Positions 1-8,083 of a DNA stretch of 64,000 nt are shown one piece after another. The stretch covers positions 310,001-374,000 of the forward strand of contig NC_012483.1 of NCBI RefSeq assembly GCF_000022565.1. The letters run 5' to 3'. Both the position numbers and the translations under genes were made by a program. This DNA is from Acidobacterium capsulatum ATCC 51196. Its GTDB lineage: Bacteria > Acidobacteriota > Terriglobia > Terriglobales > Acidobacteriaceae. The notes below the pieces were generated by a model. That model was not told where the DNA came from. It saw only the letters and a list, made by a program, of their open reading frames with translations, and did no database searches. Within the stretch, counting starts at the first letter, position 1, and each line of letters begins with the position of its first letter.

Positions 1-104
1 TCTCTGATCTGGAAATTCAGGTGACGGGCAAGGGAATCGTCAATGACGCAACCCACCGCCAGAACCCGGTCGTGCGCTTCCTCGAACGGCTGGTGGTCTT
101 CTAG
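1..104 (+). CDS. flgH: FlgH, flagellar L-ring protein (3' end only)
   Basis: Only the last 33 codons are in the window, read in the frame ending with TAG at 102-104. The visible tail contains EIQVTGKGIVNDATHRQNP and then a hydrophobic RFLERLVVF end, which resembles the C-terminus of FlgH lipoproteins. FlgH forms the outer-membrane L-ring around the flagellar rod. Being directly followed by flgI (P-ring) is the standard order of flagellar operons and supports the call. The upstream part, including the lipoprotein signal, lies outside the window. Confidence 0.8.
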   Translation, partial: SDLEIQVTGKGIVNDATHRQNPVVRFLERLVVF

Positions 105-155
105 GGACGCAAATCATTCGGGCAGCGGCGCCCACTACAAGAAGGAGTGAGAAAC

Positions 156-1301
156 GTGCGAGGAATCTGGACAAAACGGATCGCGCTTGGAGTGTGGCTG
201 GCCACGGCGGTCTTCGCCCATGCGGCAGACGTGTCGAGTCCATCCGATCTCTCGCCTCGTCTGGCGCGGGTCAAGGATGTGTCCTCGGTCGAGGGCATTC
301 GCGACAATCAGTTGATCGGATACGGCATTGTGGTGGGCCTGCATAATACGGGCGATAGCTCGCAGACGGTTTTCCCAGTGCAGACGCTACTCTCCACCTT
401 GCAGCGGATGGGCGTCAACCTGCAGGGAAACTCGCTGGCCTCGACCATGCAGGTGCGCAACATGGCGGCGGTATTCATCGCGGCCACGCTGCCTCCGTTT
501 GCCGAGCCCGGCACGAAACTCGACGTAACGGTCTCCTCGGCCGGCGATGCGCGCAGTCTCGAAGGCGGCCTCCTGCTGATGAGTCCGCTTTATGGTCCCG
601 ATGGCCGCATCTATGCGCAGGCGCAAGGCCCGCTGGTCCTGGGCGGCTATTCGGTGCAGGCCAATGGAAACTCCAAGTCGGTCAACGACCCTACCACCGG
701 AATCGTACCCGATGGCGCAATGGTCGAACGCGCGGTGCCGGTGGATCTGGCGGATCTGAGGCCCCTGACTCTTCTGCTGGACAACGCGGACTTTCGCACC
801 GCCGAGCAGATGGCCGATGCGATCAACCACTCCCTCGGCAAAAAGGTCGCGACCGCCGTCGATGGCCGCCGTGTGACGCTGACGACCGCGCCCGGAGAGG
901 ATATCGCGGCTCTGCTGGCCCGGGTGCAGGCGGTCGAAGTGCAGGTTTACCCCAAAGCCATCGTCGTGGTCAATGAGCGCACGGGCACCGTGGTGATCGG
1001 CGGCCAGGTGCGGCTGCAGCCGGTGACCATTCTGCATGGCGGCCTGACCGTCACCGTGCAGAGCCACCTGGAGGTTTCGCAGCCCGGACCTTTGAGCAGC
1101 GGCACCACTCAGGTGGTGCGACAGACTACCATCAATGCGCAGGACAAACCCGCCAACCAGATTGTGCTGAAGAATGGCGCTACTGTGCAGGATCTGGTCG
1201 CGAGCCTCCAACAGATCGGCGCGACGGCGCGCGATATCATCTCGATTCTGCAGGCCATGAAGCAGGCCCAGGCCCTCGAAGCCGACCTGGAGGTGCAATG
1301 A
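156..1301 (+). CDS. flgI: FlgI, flagellar P-ring protein
   Basis: Periplasmic protein that polymerises into the P-ring, the bushing in the peptidoglycan layer around the rod. The start is placed at GTG 156 because GAAGGAG at 141-147 then sits 8 bases upstream; an earlier in-frame GTG at 147 overlaps that ribosome site. The product of 381 residues begins with a signal peptide ending near VFAHA. Family landmarks are the early ARVKDVSSVEGIRDNQLIGYG block, GTKLDVTVSSAGDA, and the C-terminal NGATVQDLVASLQQIGATARDIISILQA segment, seen here in pieces. Length is typical of the family. Its stop overlaps the next start by 4 bases (ATGA), so the two are translationally coupled. Confidence 0.96.
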   Translation: MRGIWTKRIALGVWLATAVFAHAADVSSPSDLSPRLARVKDVSSVEGIRDNQLIGYGIVVGLHNTGDSSQTVFPVQTLLSTLQRMGVNLQGNSLASTMQVRNMAAVFIAATLPPFAEPGTKLDVTVSSAGDARSLEGGLLLMSPLYGPDGRIYAQAQGPLVLGGYSVQANGNSKSVNDPTTGIVPDGAMVERAVPVDLADLRPLTLLLDNADFRTAEQMADAINHSLGKKVATAVDGRRVTLTTAPGEDIAALLARVQAVEVQVYPKAIVVVNERTGTVVIGGQVRLQPVTILHGGLTVTVQSHLEVSQPGPLSSGTTQVVRQTTINAQDKPANQIVLKNGATVQDLVASLQQIGATARDIISILQAMKQAQALEADLEVQ

Positions 1302-1738
1302 TGCAGGCCATTGCATATGCGCGAAGCGCACAACTGCAACAGGCGGATTCCCCGTCCGGCGGACTCGATCCGCGTCTGAAGCCGGCCGCTCATGCCTTTG
1401 AGGCCAGCCTCATGCAGGAGCTGTTGAAGCCGATGGAGAAGGACCCTTTGTTCTCGGATTCATCCGCGAGCGGCGGCGGACTTGATGGCGGGGGGGCTGA
1501 CGCCGGCATGGACACCATGAGCAGTCTGAGCACCCAGGCGCTGGCGCGGGCTCTCTCCGATCATGGCGGACTGGGCCTGGCGACCGAGGTTCTTCAACAG
1601 GTGCAGGAAGAAAAGATGCGCGAAACGCACACCGCGGAAAGCGCACAGGAGAAGGCGGCTGCGGCCGAGACTGCTCTGCCATGGCCAGGAAAGAAGCAGA
1701 AGTTAAACTCCTCTGGCGCTCTGCGGCATCTTCCCTGA
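1298..1738 (+). CDS. flgJ: FlgJ-like rod-binding protein without a muramidase domain
   Basis: A 146-residue protein matching only the N-terminal rod-capping half of FlgJ: HAFEASLMQELLKPMEKDP near residue 32, then a Gly/Asp-rich linker and the helix STQALARALSDHGGLGLA. The C-terminal glucosaminidase domain of enterobacterial FlgJ is absent, as in many non-enteric bacteria where a separate enzyme opens the peptidoglycan. The start overlaps the flgI stop and has GGAGG just upstream. The Gly/Asp-rich stretch near residues 60-70 is probably a flexible loop. The function is assigned from the short conserved helices plus position, so confidence is good but not absolute. Confidence 0.85.
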   Translation: MMQAIAYARSAQLQQADSPSGGLDPRLKPAAHAFEASLMQELLKPMEKDPLFSDSSASGGGLDGGGADAGMDTMSSLSTQALARALSDHGGLGLATEVLQQVQEEKMRETHTAESAQEKAAAAETALPWPGKKQKLNSSGALRHLP

Positions 1739-1780
1739 GAGCGCTCTAAGAAAATACCTGCTTTATGAGAGAACTCTCAT

Positions 1781-1807
1781 TCAAGTCTTCACGGCATTGG
1801 CCGATAA
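1781..1807 (+). promoter_or_regulatory. Sigma-28 (FliA-type) promoter of flgM
   Basis: TCAAGTCT at 1781-1788, an 11-base spacer and GCCGATAA at 1800-1807 match the flagellar sigma-28 consensus TAAAGTTT-N11-GCCGATAA, with a perfect -10 octamer and exact spacing. It lies 20 bases before the flgM start codon. FlgM is the sigma-28 antagonist, so this is the expected autoregulatory arrangement. Confidence 0.85.
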
Positions 1808-1827
1808 CGACAACGAGGAGAGTCAGG

Positions 1828-2124
1828 ATGAAAATTGACGACGTTTCTCAGTCTGCAGCGACGCACACCGCATCCCCAGCGGCTTCTGTGGCCGGAAGTT
1901 CATCTTCTGTCACCGGTGTTCGCAAGCCGGAGTCTGCTCCTGCAACAGCAGAGGCGGGGGATTCGGCGACTGTGAGTGCGGGCGCCAGCCAACTGGCCGG
2001 TACCAGCGATGTCCGGATGGAGAAAGTTGCCGGGGTGCAGCAGGCTTTGGCGGCAGGCAGCTACCATGTCAGCTCCGGCGATCTGGCCGACAGTCTTATC
2101 GCATCCATGATGCGGAAGAGTTAA
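1828..2124 (+). CDS. flgM: FlgM, anti-sigma-28 factor
   Basis: A small cytoplasmic protein that binds and inhibits the flagellar sigma factor FliA until it is exported through the finished hook-basal body. The 98-residue product has the usual disordered Ser/Ala/Thr-rich N-terminal half and the C-terminal sigma-binding helices, visible as VRMEKVAGVQQALAAGSYHV then DLADSLIASMM. ATG 1828 is chosen because GAGGAG lies at 1815-1820 and the sigma-28 promoter ends at 1807; an upstream in-frame start at 1765 would put the promoter inside the gene. It sits between flgJ and flgK, a normal position. Confidence 0.93.
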   Translation: MKIDDVSQSAATHTASPAASVAGSSSSVTGVRKPESAPATAEAGDSATVSAGASQLAGTSDVRMEKVAGVQQALAAGSYHVSSGDLADSLIASMMRKS

Positions 2125-2233
2125 GAGAAGCCGGGCCGAGCGGTCCGCGAACCGGATACAGAACAGCCGCCTGGGGTCAGGCAGATCTTCGAGAAGCAGA
2201 GATTGGGAAGTGGAAGTCGATACGAGGACCGCG

Positions 2234-2500
2234 ATGAGTGAGAAGGGGCTATCTAAAAGAGAAGTCGAGATGCAGGCGGCTTCTCCCATGTCGTTGTTCG
2301 ATGCAGCGTGGGCCGCTCTCATGACGGGCCGCCGTCATGAACTGAATCATCTGCAGGAATTGCTCGAGCGGCCTCTCGATACCTCGGCCGATGCTGCCCA
2401 GGCAGATCCGGATCAATTGCTTCGCCTTCAGCATCTGCTGGCCGCCACGGCTCGCAATCTCCGCATGTTGCGCGGACAGCATCGCAGCTATTCCTTTTGA
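2234..2500 (+). CDS. Small protein in the flgN position, possible FlgK/FlgL chaperone
   Basis: An 88-residue protein, mainly alpha-helical by composition, with HELNHLQELLERPLD and DQLLRLQHLLAATARNLRMLRG segments. In many flagellar operons flgN, the export chaperone for the hook-associated proteins, lies directly between flgM and flgK, as this gene does. FlgN sequences diverge strongly, so the call rests on position, size and helical character rather than on motifs. ATG 2234 is preferred over GTG 2210 because GAGGA at 2224-2228 precedes it. An unrelated accessory gene cannot be excluded. Confidence 0.55.
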   Translation: MSEKGLSKREVEMQAASPMSLFDAAWAALMTGRRHELNHLQELLERPLDTSADAAQADPDQLLRLQHLLAATARNLRMLRGQHRSYSF

Positions 2501-2567
2501 ATCACTGAGCACTTCATGAAGTTTCACCACAGCAAGGCCTGAGCCACTTTCAGGCCGGGGGAGATCC

Positions 2568-3986
2568 ATGGCATCGATTGGTACTGCCTTCAACATTGCT
2601 ACCGGAGCACTTGAAGCCGACCAGGCGGCTTTGAGCATCGTTTCGAACAACGTGGCCAATGCCAACACCACGGGCTATACCCGCGAGGTTCCTGTCTGGC
2701 AGATGGCTGACTCGATCCAGATCAACGGCATCACCTATGGGGACGGCGTCAACATGACCGGCCCGCAATCGCAGCGCAGTCCTGTTCTGCAACAGAGCCT
2801 CGACCAGCAAACCCAGGCCCAGAGTGACTCCGCGGCGAGGTTGTCGGCATTGCAGCAGGTGCAGGGTGTTTTCAGCAGCAGCATCTCGACCAGTTCCAGC
2901 TCAACGAGTTCCACCGTCGGAATCTCGCAGGACCTGTCAAGCTTCTTTTCGGCATGGAGTGCTCTCGAAGCGAATCCTACACAGACTTCGCTGCGCCAGG
3001 GGGTGCTTTCCGCCGCGGCCAACCTCACATCCGACTTCAACTCGGCGGCTCAACAATTGTCTTCGCAGGCGGCTTCGGTCGATCATCAAAGCGCGGGGCT
3101 GGTCACGCAGATCAACAACCTCACTGCTCAGATCGCAAAACTCAACACGCAGATCAGCAGCCAGAGCCCCAACAGCGATGCGGGCTCTCTCGAAGACGCG
3201 CGCGCCACGGCCATTTCCCAGTTGAGCGCGCTTGTTGGCGTCAACCAGATTCAAAACCAGGGCAATTCGCTCACGCTGACGACTACCTCTGGCGCTGTGC
3301 TGGTGTCCGGCAGTCAGAGCTTTGCGCTCAGCTCGGGACTGGTCAACGGCGTGACACATTTCTTCGACTCCAACAACAATGACATCACAGCCGGGCTGAC
3401 CGGCGCAGGTGGGTCGCTGGGCGGATTGCTGACCGTGCGCGATCAGGATATTCCGCAGATGCAGAGCGCGCTCGACACCCTGGCCTATAGTCTCGGATCG
3501 GCGGTGAACACCCAGAATGAAGCGGGTTCCGATGCCAGCGGCAATCCCGGCACCGCAATTTTCTCGCTGCCCACCAGCGCCACCGGTGCGGCCACGCAGA
3601 TCTCGGTGATCATGACGGACCCCAACAAGGTGGCAGCGGCTGCTTCTGGTGACGGTTCGCAGAATGGATCGAATGCAACGGCGGTAGCGAATCTGGCAAC
3701 CCAGCAGATTGTCAGTGGCGACACGCCAACCAATTACTACTCTGCATTTATGACGAGTCTCGGCTCTCTGGTCTCCGATGTGCAATCGCAGAATTCGTTC
3801 CAGCAGGCCTCGGTGACGCAATTGCAAAATCAGATTGGATCACTATCCGGCGTGAGTCTGAATGAAGAGGCGGCTTCGCTCGAAACTCTGGAGCAGGCTT
3901 ACCAGGCAGCATCGAAGACGTTCACCGTACTCTCGAACGTCATGACCGCGGCGCTCAATCTTGGCGTGAGCACCAGCTACGCATAA
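2568..3986 (+). CDS. flgK: FlgK, flagellar hook-associated protein 1
   Basis: Forms the first hook-filament junction layer outside the cell. The 472-residue sequence has the diagnostic N-terminal rod/hook helix (FNIATGALEADQAALSIVSNN, then VANANTTGYTRE) and the C-terminal coiled-coil heptad region (SLNEEAASLETLEQAYQAAS, then KTFTVLSNVMTAAL). Between them is a Ser/Thr/Gln-rich variable domain typical of exported axial proteins. GGGGGAG stands just before ATG 2568. The protein carries no cleavable signal, consistent with export by the flagellar type III apparatus. flgL follows after 25 bases. Confidence 0.96.
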   Translation: MASIGTAFNIATGALEADQAALSIVSNNVANANTTGYTREVPVWQMADSIQINGITYGDGVNMTGPQSQRSPVLQQSLDQQTQAQSDSAARLSALQQVQGVFSSSISTSSSSTSSTVGISQDLSSFFSAWSALEANPTQTSLRQGVLSAAANLTSDFNSAAQQLSSQAASVDHQSAGLVTQINNLTAQIAKLNTQISSQSPNSDAGSLEDARATAISQLSALVGVNQIQNQGNSLTLTTTSGAVLVSGSQSFALSSGLVNGVTHFFDSNNNDITAGLTGAGGSLGGLLTVRDQDIPQMQSALDTLAYSLGSAVNTQNEAGSDASGNPGTAIFSLPTSATGAATQISVIMTDPNKVAAAASGDGSQNGSNATAVANLATQQIVSGDTPTNYYSAFMTSLGSLVSDVQSQNSFQQASVTQLQNQIGSLSGVSLNEEAASLETLEQAYQAASKTFTVLSNVMTAALNLGVSTSYA

Positions 3987-4011
3987 GTCCTATCAATCAA
4001 GGAGGAGAACG

Positions 4012-4908
4012 ATGCGAGTCAATCCGCAATATCTAAACAACGTCGCGGCTGCCATCGATCAGACCACATCGGTGCAGCAACAACTGACCGAAGAGTTGTC
4101 AAACGGCACCAGCATTCAACAGTTGAGCGACAACCCATCGGCTGTGGGCGAGAATGTTTCCCTGAACTCCGCCATCAGCTCCGATGTGCAATACCAGCAG
4201 ACGGCTTCCTCTGCACAAGGCATGCTGCAGGTGACAGACTCAGCTCTCGGCAGCGTGGTCACGCAACTGACCTCGGCCATTTCGCTGGCGACCGAGGGCA
4301 ACAATGGCACGCTGAATCCATCGAATGAACAGGCCATCGCCACACAGCTTTCCGGCATTCGCGATGAGGTACTTTCGCTTGCCAATACCAGCTATCTGGG
4401 GCAGTATGTCTTCTCCGGCAGCGTCAATACCGAGCCCTTTACGTTGAATAGCTCTACGTCGCCCGCGACGGTCACTTACAACGGAGACAGCGCGGTGAAC
4501 ACGATGACCACGCCCGATGGCCAGTCGATTTCACTCAATCTGCCGGGGAATCAGGTCTTCACGGCTTCGGGTGGCAACGTTCTGGGGTCGCTGAATCAGC
4601 TGATTTCCGATTACAGCAGCAACAATATTACAGCCGCGCAAAATGATATCGGACAGTTGAGCCAGGCGCTCAATTATGTGAGCGAGCAGCGAGTAGCGAT
4701 TGACAACTCACTATCGCGCATCACGGCGACTTCCACCTATGCGCAAACGCAGTCCACGCAGTTGCAGTCTACGCAGACCAATCTGATGCAGGCCGATGTC
4801 GCCGGCCTTTCGGTGCAACTCAAAAATGCCGAAACGCAACAAGCGGCTCTGTCCCAGGTCTTCTCCTCGCTCGGAAGCAACTCCTTGTTCAACGATCTGA
4901 CTCATTGA
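4012..4908 (+). CDS. flgL: FlgL, flagellar hook-associated protein 3
   Basis: Second junction protein, linking FlgK to flagellin. The 298-residue product starts MRVNPQYLNNVAAAIDQTTS and shows the flagellin-like N-terminal helix with IQQLSDNPSAVGENVSLNSA, the LANTSYLGQYVFSG block, and a C-terminal helix rich in Gln and Leu (TQSTQLQSTQTNLMQADVAG). GGAGGAG precedes the ATG. It is the last flagellar gene here. Its 3' end overlaps the convergent glycerate kinase by 20 bases, and no terminator is visible between them. Confidence 0.94.
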   Translation: MRVNPQYLNNVAAAIDQTTSVQQQLTEELSNGTSIQQLSDNPSAVGENVSLNSAISSDVQYQQTASSAQGMLQVTDSALGSVVTQLTSAISLATEGNNGTLNPSNEQAIATQLSGIRDEVLSLANTSYLGQYVFSGSVNTEPFTLNSSTSPATVTYNGDSAVNTMTTPDGQSISLNLPGNQVFTASGGNVLGSLNQLISDYSSNNITAAQNDIGQLSQALNYVSEQRVAIDNSLSRITATSTYAQTQSTQLQSTQTNLMQADVAGLSVQLKNAETQQAALSQVFSSLGSNSLFNDLTH

Positions 4909-6277
4909 TGCTGAGTTGTGCCGGCGCTGCTGCCACAAAGATGCGCAGGTCCCGCAGGTTATTCCCTGTGGGGCCTGTCACAATGCTGTCTCCAATGGCG
5001 GTGAAGAGAGGGCAGGCGTCAAAGTGGCGGCGATGCGCTTCGGGATCAAAATTCTGCTGTCGCGCCCGCGCCAGCGTCGTCGTATCGGCCATGGCTCCAG
5101 CGGCCGGGCTGTTGCCATCGACTCCATCTGACCCGGCGCTCAGCACCACCATCGGCAGCCCTTCAAAACGAGCCAGATCAAAGGCACAGGTGAGGGCGAA
5201 CTGCTGGTTGCGTCCGCCGCAGCCATGCTCGACCGGAAGCTTGACACTGAGTTCGCCGCTTGAAATCAGGCATGTCTTGGAAGACTCCAGCCGCAGGGTG
5301 TGAAAGCGATCCAGCAGGTAGCGGCTGGCGGCTTCATAGTCCCAGTCGTCGCAACTGTTATCGACGGTGACTGCATATCCCAGGTCTTCAGCAGCCCTCT
5401 GCGCTGCGTCCACAAAGTCGTGATTCGAAAGCAGCACGCGGAAATCCGCATTGTGAAAAGCCACGTCTTCTGCGGAGGGTGGCAGGGGCCATTCGCCCGC
5501 GCGCAGTTCTTCAAAGAAGCGTCTCACGCTCGCAGGGAAGACCTCAAGCAATTGATAGCGCTCCAGCACCTCTTCGCAGGCGGCGAGCGGTGTCTGATTC
5601 GGCAGCGTTGGAGAAGAGGCCACGGCTTCCATTTCCCGCAGCGGAACATCGGCCAGCAAAAGCGTTAGCTTGTCACAGCCGCCCGCTGCTTGTGCCAGAC
5701 GGCCCCCTTTGACTCCCGAGAAAAAGCGCCTTACTGTATTGACTTCACTGATGGTCGCACCACAGGCCACGAGCGTTTCATGAAAGGCCCGGATATCCTC
5801 CATCGGTATCTGCTTATCCAGAGCCGTCTCCAGCATGGCTGAGCCGCCGCCACTGATCAGATACAGAACGAAGCTGTCTTTCCTGATCTTGCGAAGAATG
5901 TCGAGGGCTTCACGGCCTGCTGCAAGCGAATCCTGATTGGGCAACGGATGGCCGCCCGTAAAGAATTTGAAATGGCGATATTTGATCTCCGTGGGCTCCG
6001 GGCTGGAGCAAAGACCGCGAACATCGATGCCATCGGGAATGCGCTGCATCAGCGCAGCCAGCATGCTGGCTCCGGCCTTGCCAAATGAAATGACGATCAG
6101 GCGCTTGTAATCATCCAGATCAATTCGCCTGGTGTTGCCCTCGCCATCGTCATCCAGCACGAGAGTCTTGCCCTCAAAGTGCAGGTGACGCTCAAAGGCG
6201 CGATCAATATCACAGGCCGCCAGCGCGTCTTCAAAAATAGAAAGAGCCTGCTGCTGAAGCTCATCGATCGCGTTCAT
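4889..6277 (-). CDS. Glycerate 2-kinase, MOFRL family
   Basis: Cytoplasmic kinase expected to phosphorylate D-glycerate to 2-phosphoglycerate, feeding glyoxylate, serine or sugar-acid carbon into glycolysis. The 462 residues hold the N-terminal nucleotide-binding-like domain (VISFGKAGASMLAALM; YLISGGGSAMLE around residue 135) and the C-terminal MOFRL domain (VLSAGSDGVDGNSPAAGAMA near residue 390). Many database entries call this family hydroxypyruvate reductase (TtuD), but biochemically studied members are glycerate kinases. It starts 9 bases after the hydrolase gene ends, so the two are probably cotranscribed. The last 20 bases overlap flgL in the antisense direction. Confidence 0.88.
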   Translation of the reverse strand: MNAIDELQQQALSIFEDALAACDIDRAFERHLHFEGKTLVLDDDGEGNTRRIDLDDYKRLIVISFGKAGASMLAALMQRIPDGIDVRGLCSSPEPTEIKYRHFKFFTGGHPLPNQDSLAAGREALDILRKIRKDSFVLYLISGGGSAMLETALDKQIPMEDIRAFHETLVACGATISEVNTVRRFFSGVKGGRLAQAAGGCDKLTLLLADVPLREMEAVASSPTLPNQTPLAACEEVLERYQLLEVFPASVRRFFEELRAGEWPLPPSAEDVAFHNADFRVLLSNHDFVDAAQRAAEDLGYAVTVDNSCDDWDYEAASRYLLDRFHTLRLESSKTCLISSGELSVKLPVEHGCGGRNQQFALTCAFDLARFEGLPMVVLSAGSDGVDGNSPAAGAMADTTTLARARQQNFDPEAHRRHFDACPLFTAIGDSIVTGPTGNNLRDLRIFVAAAPAQLSINESDR

Positions 6278-6286
6278 GTCTGCATC

Positions 6287-6949
6287 CTAAAAGAAATTTG
6301 CGTTTGTCCATTCAGCAATTGCGTCGCGCACCTGGTCGAGTTTGCCCACAAAAAAATGATCGGCATCTTCTATCCATACGAGTTCCGCGGGAGGTTTTGC
6401 ATTGGCAATCACCGCAGTCACTTGTTCCTGAGGCCCATACTGGTCGCGTGTTCCGCTAATGAAGAGCTTCGGTTGAGGGCACTCCCGCAAAAATTCATAG
6501 GAGTAGTCGCGTCCCTCCGCATGCACCGGCAGGCCAAGCCCGACCAGTCCGCGCACGCGCGCATCTCCGCAGCAGACGCGCAGGCCGACGAAGGAACCGA
6601 ACGAAAATCCGGCAAACAGAATCGGTCGCGAAAACTCATTCTGCAGCCAATCCAGAGCGGCGCGCACATCATCCTGCTCGCCGCGTCCATGATCGTGTTC
6701 GCCCTCGCTGAGACCGGTGCCGCGAAAGTTGAAGCGCAGCACCGGCAACCCCAGGCTCTGAAAGGCTTTGGCCGTGTGATACACCACTTTGTTGTGCATG
6801 GTGCCGCCGCCCAGCGGGTGCGGATGGCAGACCAGCGCCGCATAGGGCGCATCCGGCTGGCCCGCATTCAGCAAGGCTTCCAGGCGTCCGGCAGGGCCGC
6901 GCAGCGTTTCGATGGTGCGAAGAGGAGAGGTGTCCGACGATGATTGCAT
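6287..6949 (-). CDS. Alpha/beta hydrolase, dienelactone-hydrolase-like
   Basis: A 220-residue single-domain alpha/beta hydrolase. It shows the HPHPLGGGTMHNKVV entry strand, the nucleophile elbow GFSFGSFVGL (Ser near residue 107), the acid segment GTRDQYGPQEQV and the catalytic His in DADHFF. There is no signal peptide, so it should act in the cytoplasm. Substrate is unknown; the RGTGLSEGEHDHG loop is shared with a widespread family of uncharacterised hydrolases. It is the first gene of a probable two-gene unit with glycerate kinase. Confidence 0.85.
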   Translation of the reverse strand: MQSSSDTSPLRTIETLRGPAGRLEALLNAGQPDAPYAALVCHPHPLGGGTMHNKVVYHTAKAFQSLGLPVLRFNFRGTGLSEGEHDHGRGEQDDVRAALDWLQNEFSRPILFAGFSFGSFVGLRVCCGDARVRGLVGLGLPVHAEGRDYSYEFLRECPQPKLFISGTRDQYGPQEQVTAVIANAKPPAELVWIEDADHFFVGKLDQVRDAIAEWTNANFF

Positions 6950-6998
6950 AGTCCCTGTTTAATGTACCGCCCTCGCACTCAGGTATGCTGAAATTCGC

Positions 6999-8027
6999 AT
7001 GGATATCGATCCCGTAAACCTCACGCGCCAGTTGATTGACATGGAATCCACCACCTTTCACGAAGGTGCGGTGGGCGAATTTATCGCGAACTATCTTGAG
7101 GAACGCGGTTTCCTGGTCGAGCGCACCGCCGTCGCGCAGCCCGAGGGCAGCCAGTCGCAGGATCCACGCTGGAACGTCTACGCCGCAGCGCAGAGTACGG
7201 CCCCGGTCGTGACGCTCTCCACGCACATGGATACCGTGCCCCCATATTTTGCTTCGCGCGAAGACGACGAGTTCATCTATGGTCGTGGCGCCTGTGACGC
7301 CAAGGGCATCATGGCCGCGCAGATTGTGGCAGCCGAGCGGCTGCGCGCTCTGGGCGTGCCTGTGGCGCTGCTGTTCGTCGTCGGCGAGGAGCGCGACTCT
7401 GCCGGCGCAAAGGCCGCCAACCAGAATCCGCGCGGCAGCAAATTCCTCATCAATGGCGAGCCCACCGACAATCGCGTCGCCATTGCCTCCAAGGGAACGC
7501 TGCGGGCCGCCGTGCGCGCGAAGGGCAAGATGGCGCACTCTGCTTATCCTGAGCTGGGCGACAGCGCCATTCACAAGCTCGTTCCCGTGCTCGATCGCAT
7601 GTTAGAGATCGATTTGCCCGTGAACCCGGAGATAGGCCCGAGCACGCTCAACATTGGATTGCTCGAAGGCGGCCGCGCGCCCAACGTGATTGCCGACCAC
7701 GCCGAAGCGCAGGTCATGGTGCGTCTCGTGGGCGACTCGCAAAGCACCAAGGCCGCGTTGGAGCAGGCCGCCGAAGGCCGCGCCGAAGTCGTCTATACGC
7801 TCGAAATTCCTTTCCAGAAATTGCGCACTCTTGAAGGCCTGCCGACGATGATCGCCGCCTTCACCACCGATGTTCCGTGGCTCTCCGCCTGGGGAGAACC
7901 CGTGCTTCTTGGGCCGGGCTCCATTCACGTGGCGCACACCTACGATGAGAAGCTCTCGAAGCGCGAGTTGCACGAGGCGATTGATCTCTATGTGGAAGTT
8001 GCGCAGCGGCTTGCCTCCGAAGTGTGA
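6999..8027 (+). CDS. M20-family metallopeptidase/deacylase (ArgE/DapE type)
   Basis: A 342-residue zinc enzyme expected to hydrolyse an amide bond in an acylated amino acid or short peptide. Zinc-site motifs are visible: LSTHMDTVPP (His and the assisting Asp), GRGACDAKGIMA (bridging Asp), FVVGEERDS (catalytic and metal Glu) and a late His in SIHVAHTYDEK. The central dimerisation domain begins near KGTLRAAVRAKGKMAHSAYP. The neighbourhood gives no arginine or lysine pathway clue, so the substrate (acetylornithine, succinyl-DAP or another) is not assigned. It is transcribed divergently from the hydrolase, 49 bases away. Confidence 0.86.
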   Translation: MDIDPVNLTRQLIDMESTTFHEGAVGEFIANYLEERGFLVERTAVAQPEGSQSQDPRWNVYAAAQSTAPVVTLSTHMDTVPPYFASREDDEFIYGRGACDAKGIMAAQIVAAERLRALGVPVALLFVVGEERDSAGAKAANQNPRGSKFLINGEPTDNRVAIASKGTLRAAVRAKGKMAHSAYPELGDSAIHKLVPVLDRMLEIDLPVNPEIGPSTLNIGLLEGGRAPNVIADHAEAQVMVRLVGDSQSTKAALEQAAEGRAEVVYTLEIPFQKLRTLEGLPTMIAAFTTDVPWLSAWGEPVLLGPGSIHVAHTYDEKLSKRELHEAIDLYVEVAQRLASEV

Positions 8028-8083
8028 GGCTTCTGCTGTAAGCGGCGCGAGTGCGGCAGGGCAGCTTCGTTATCCTGAAAGGG

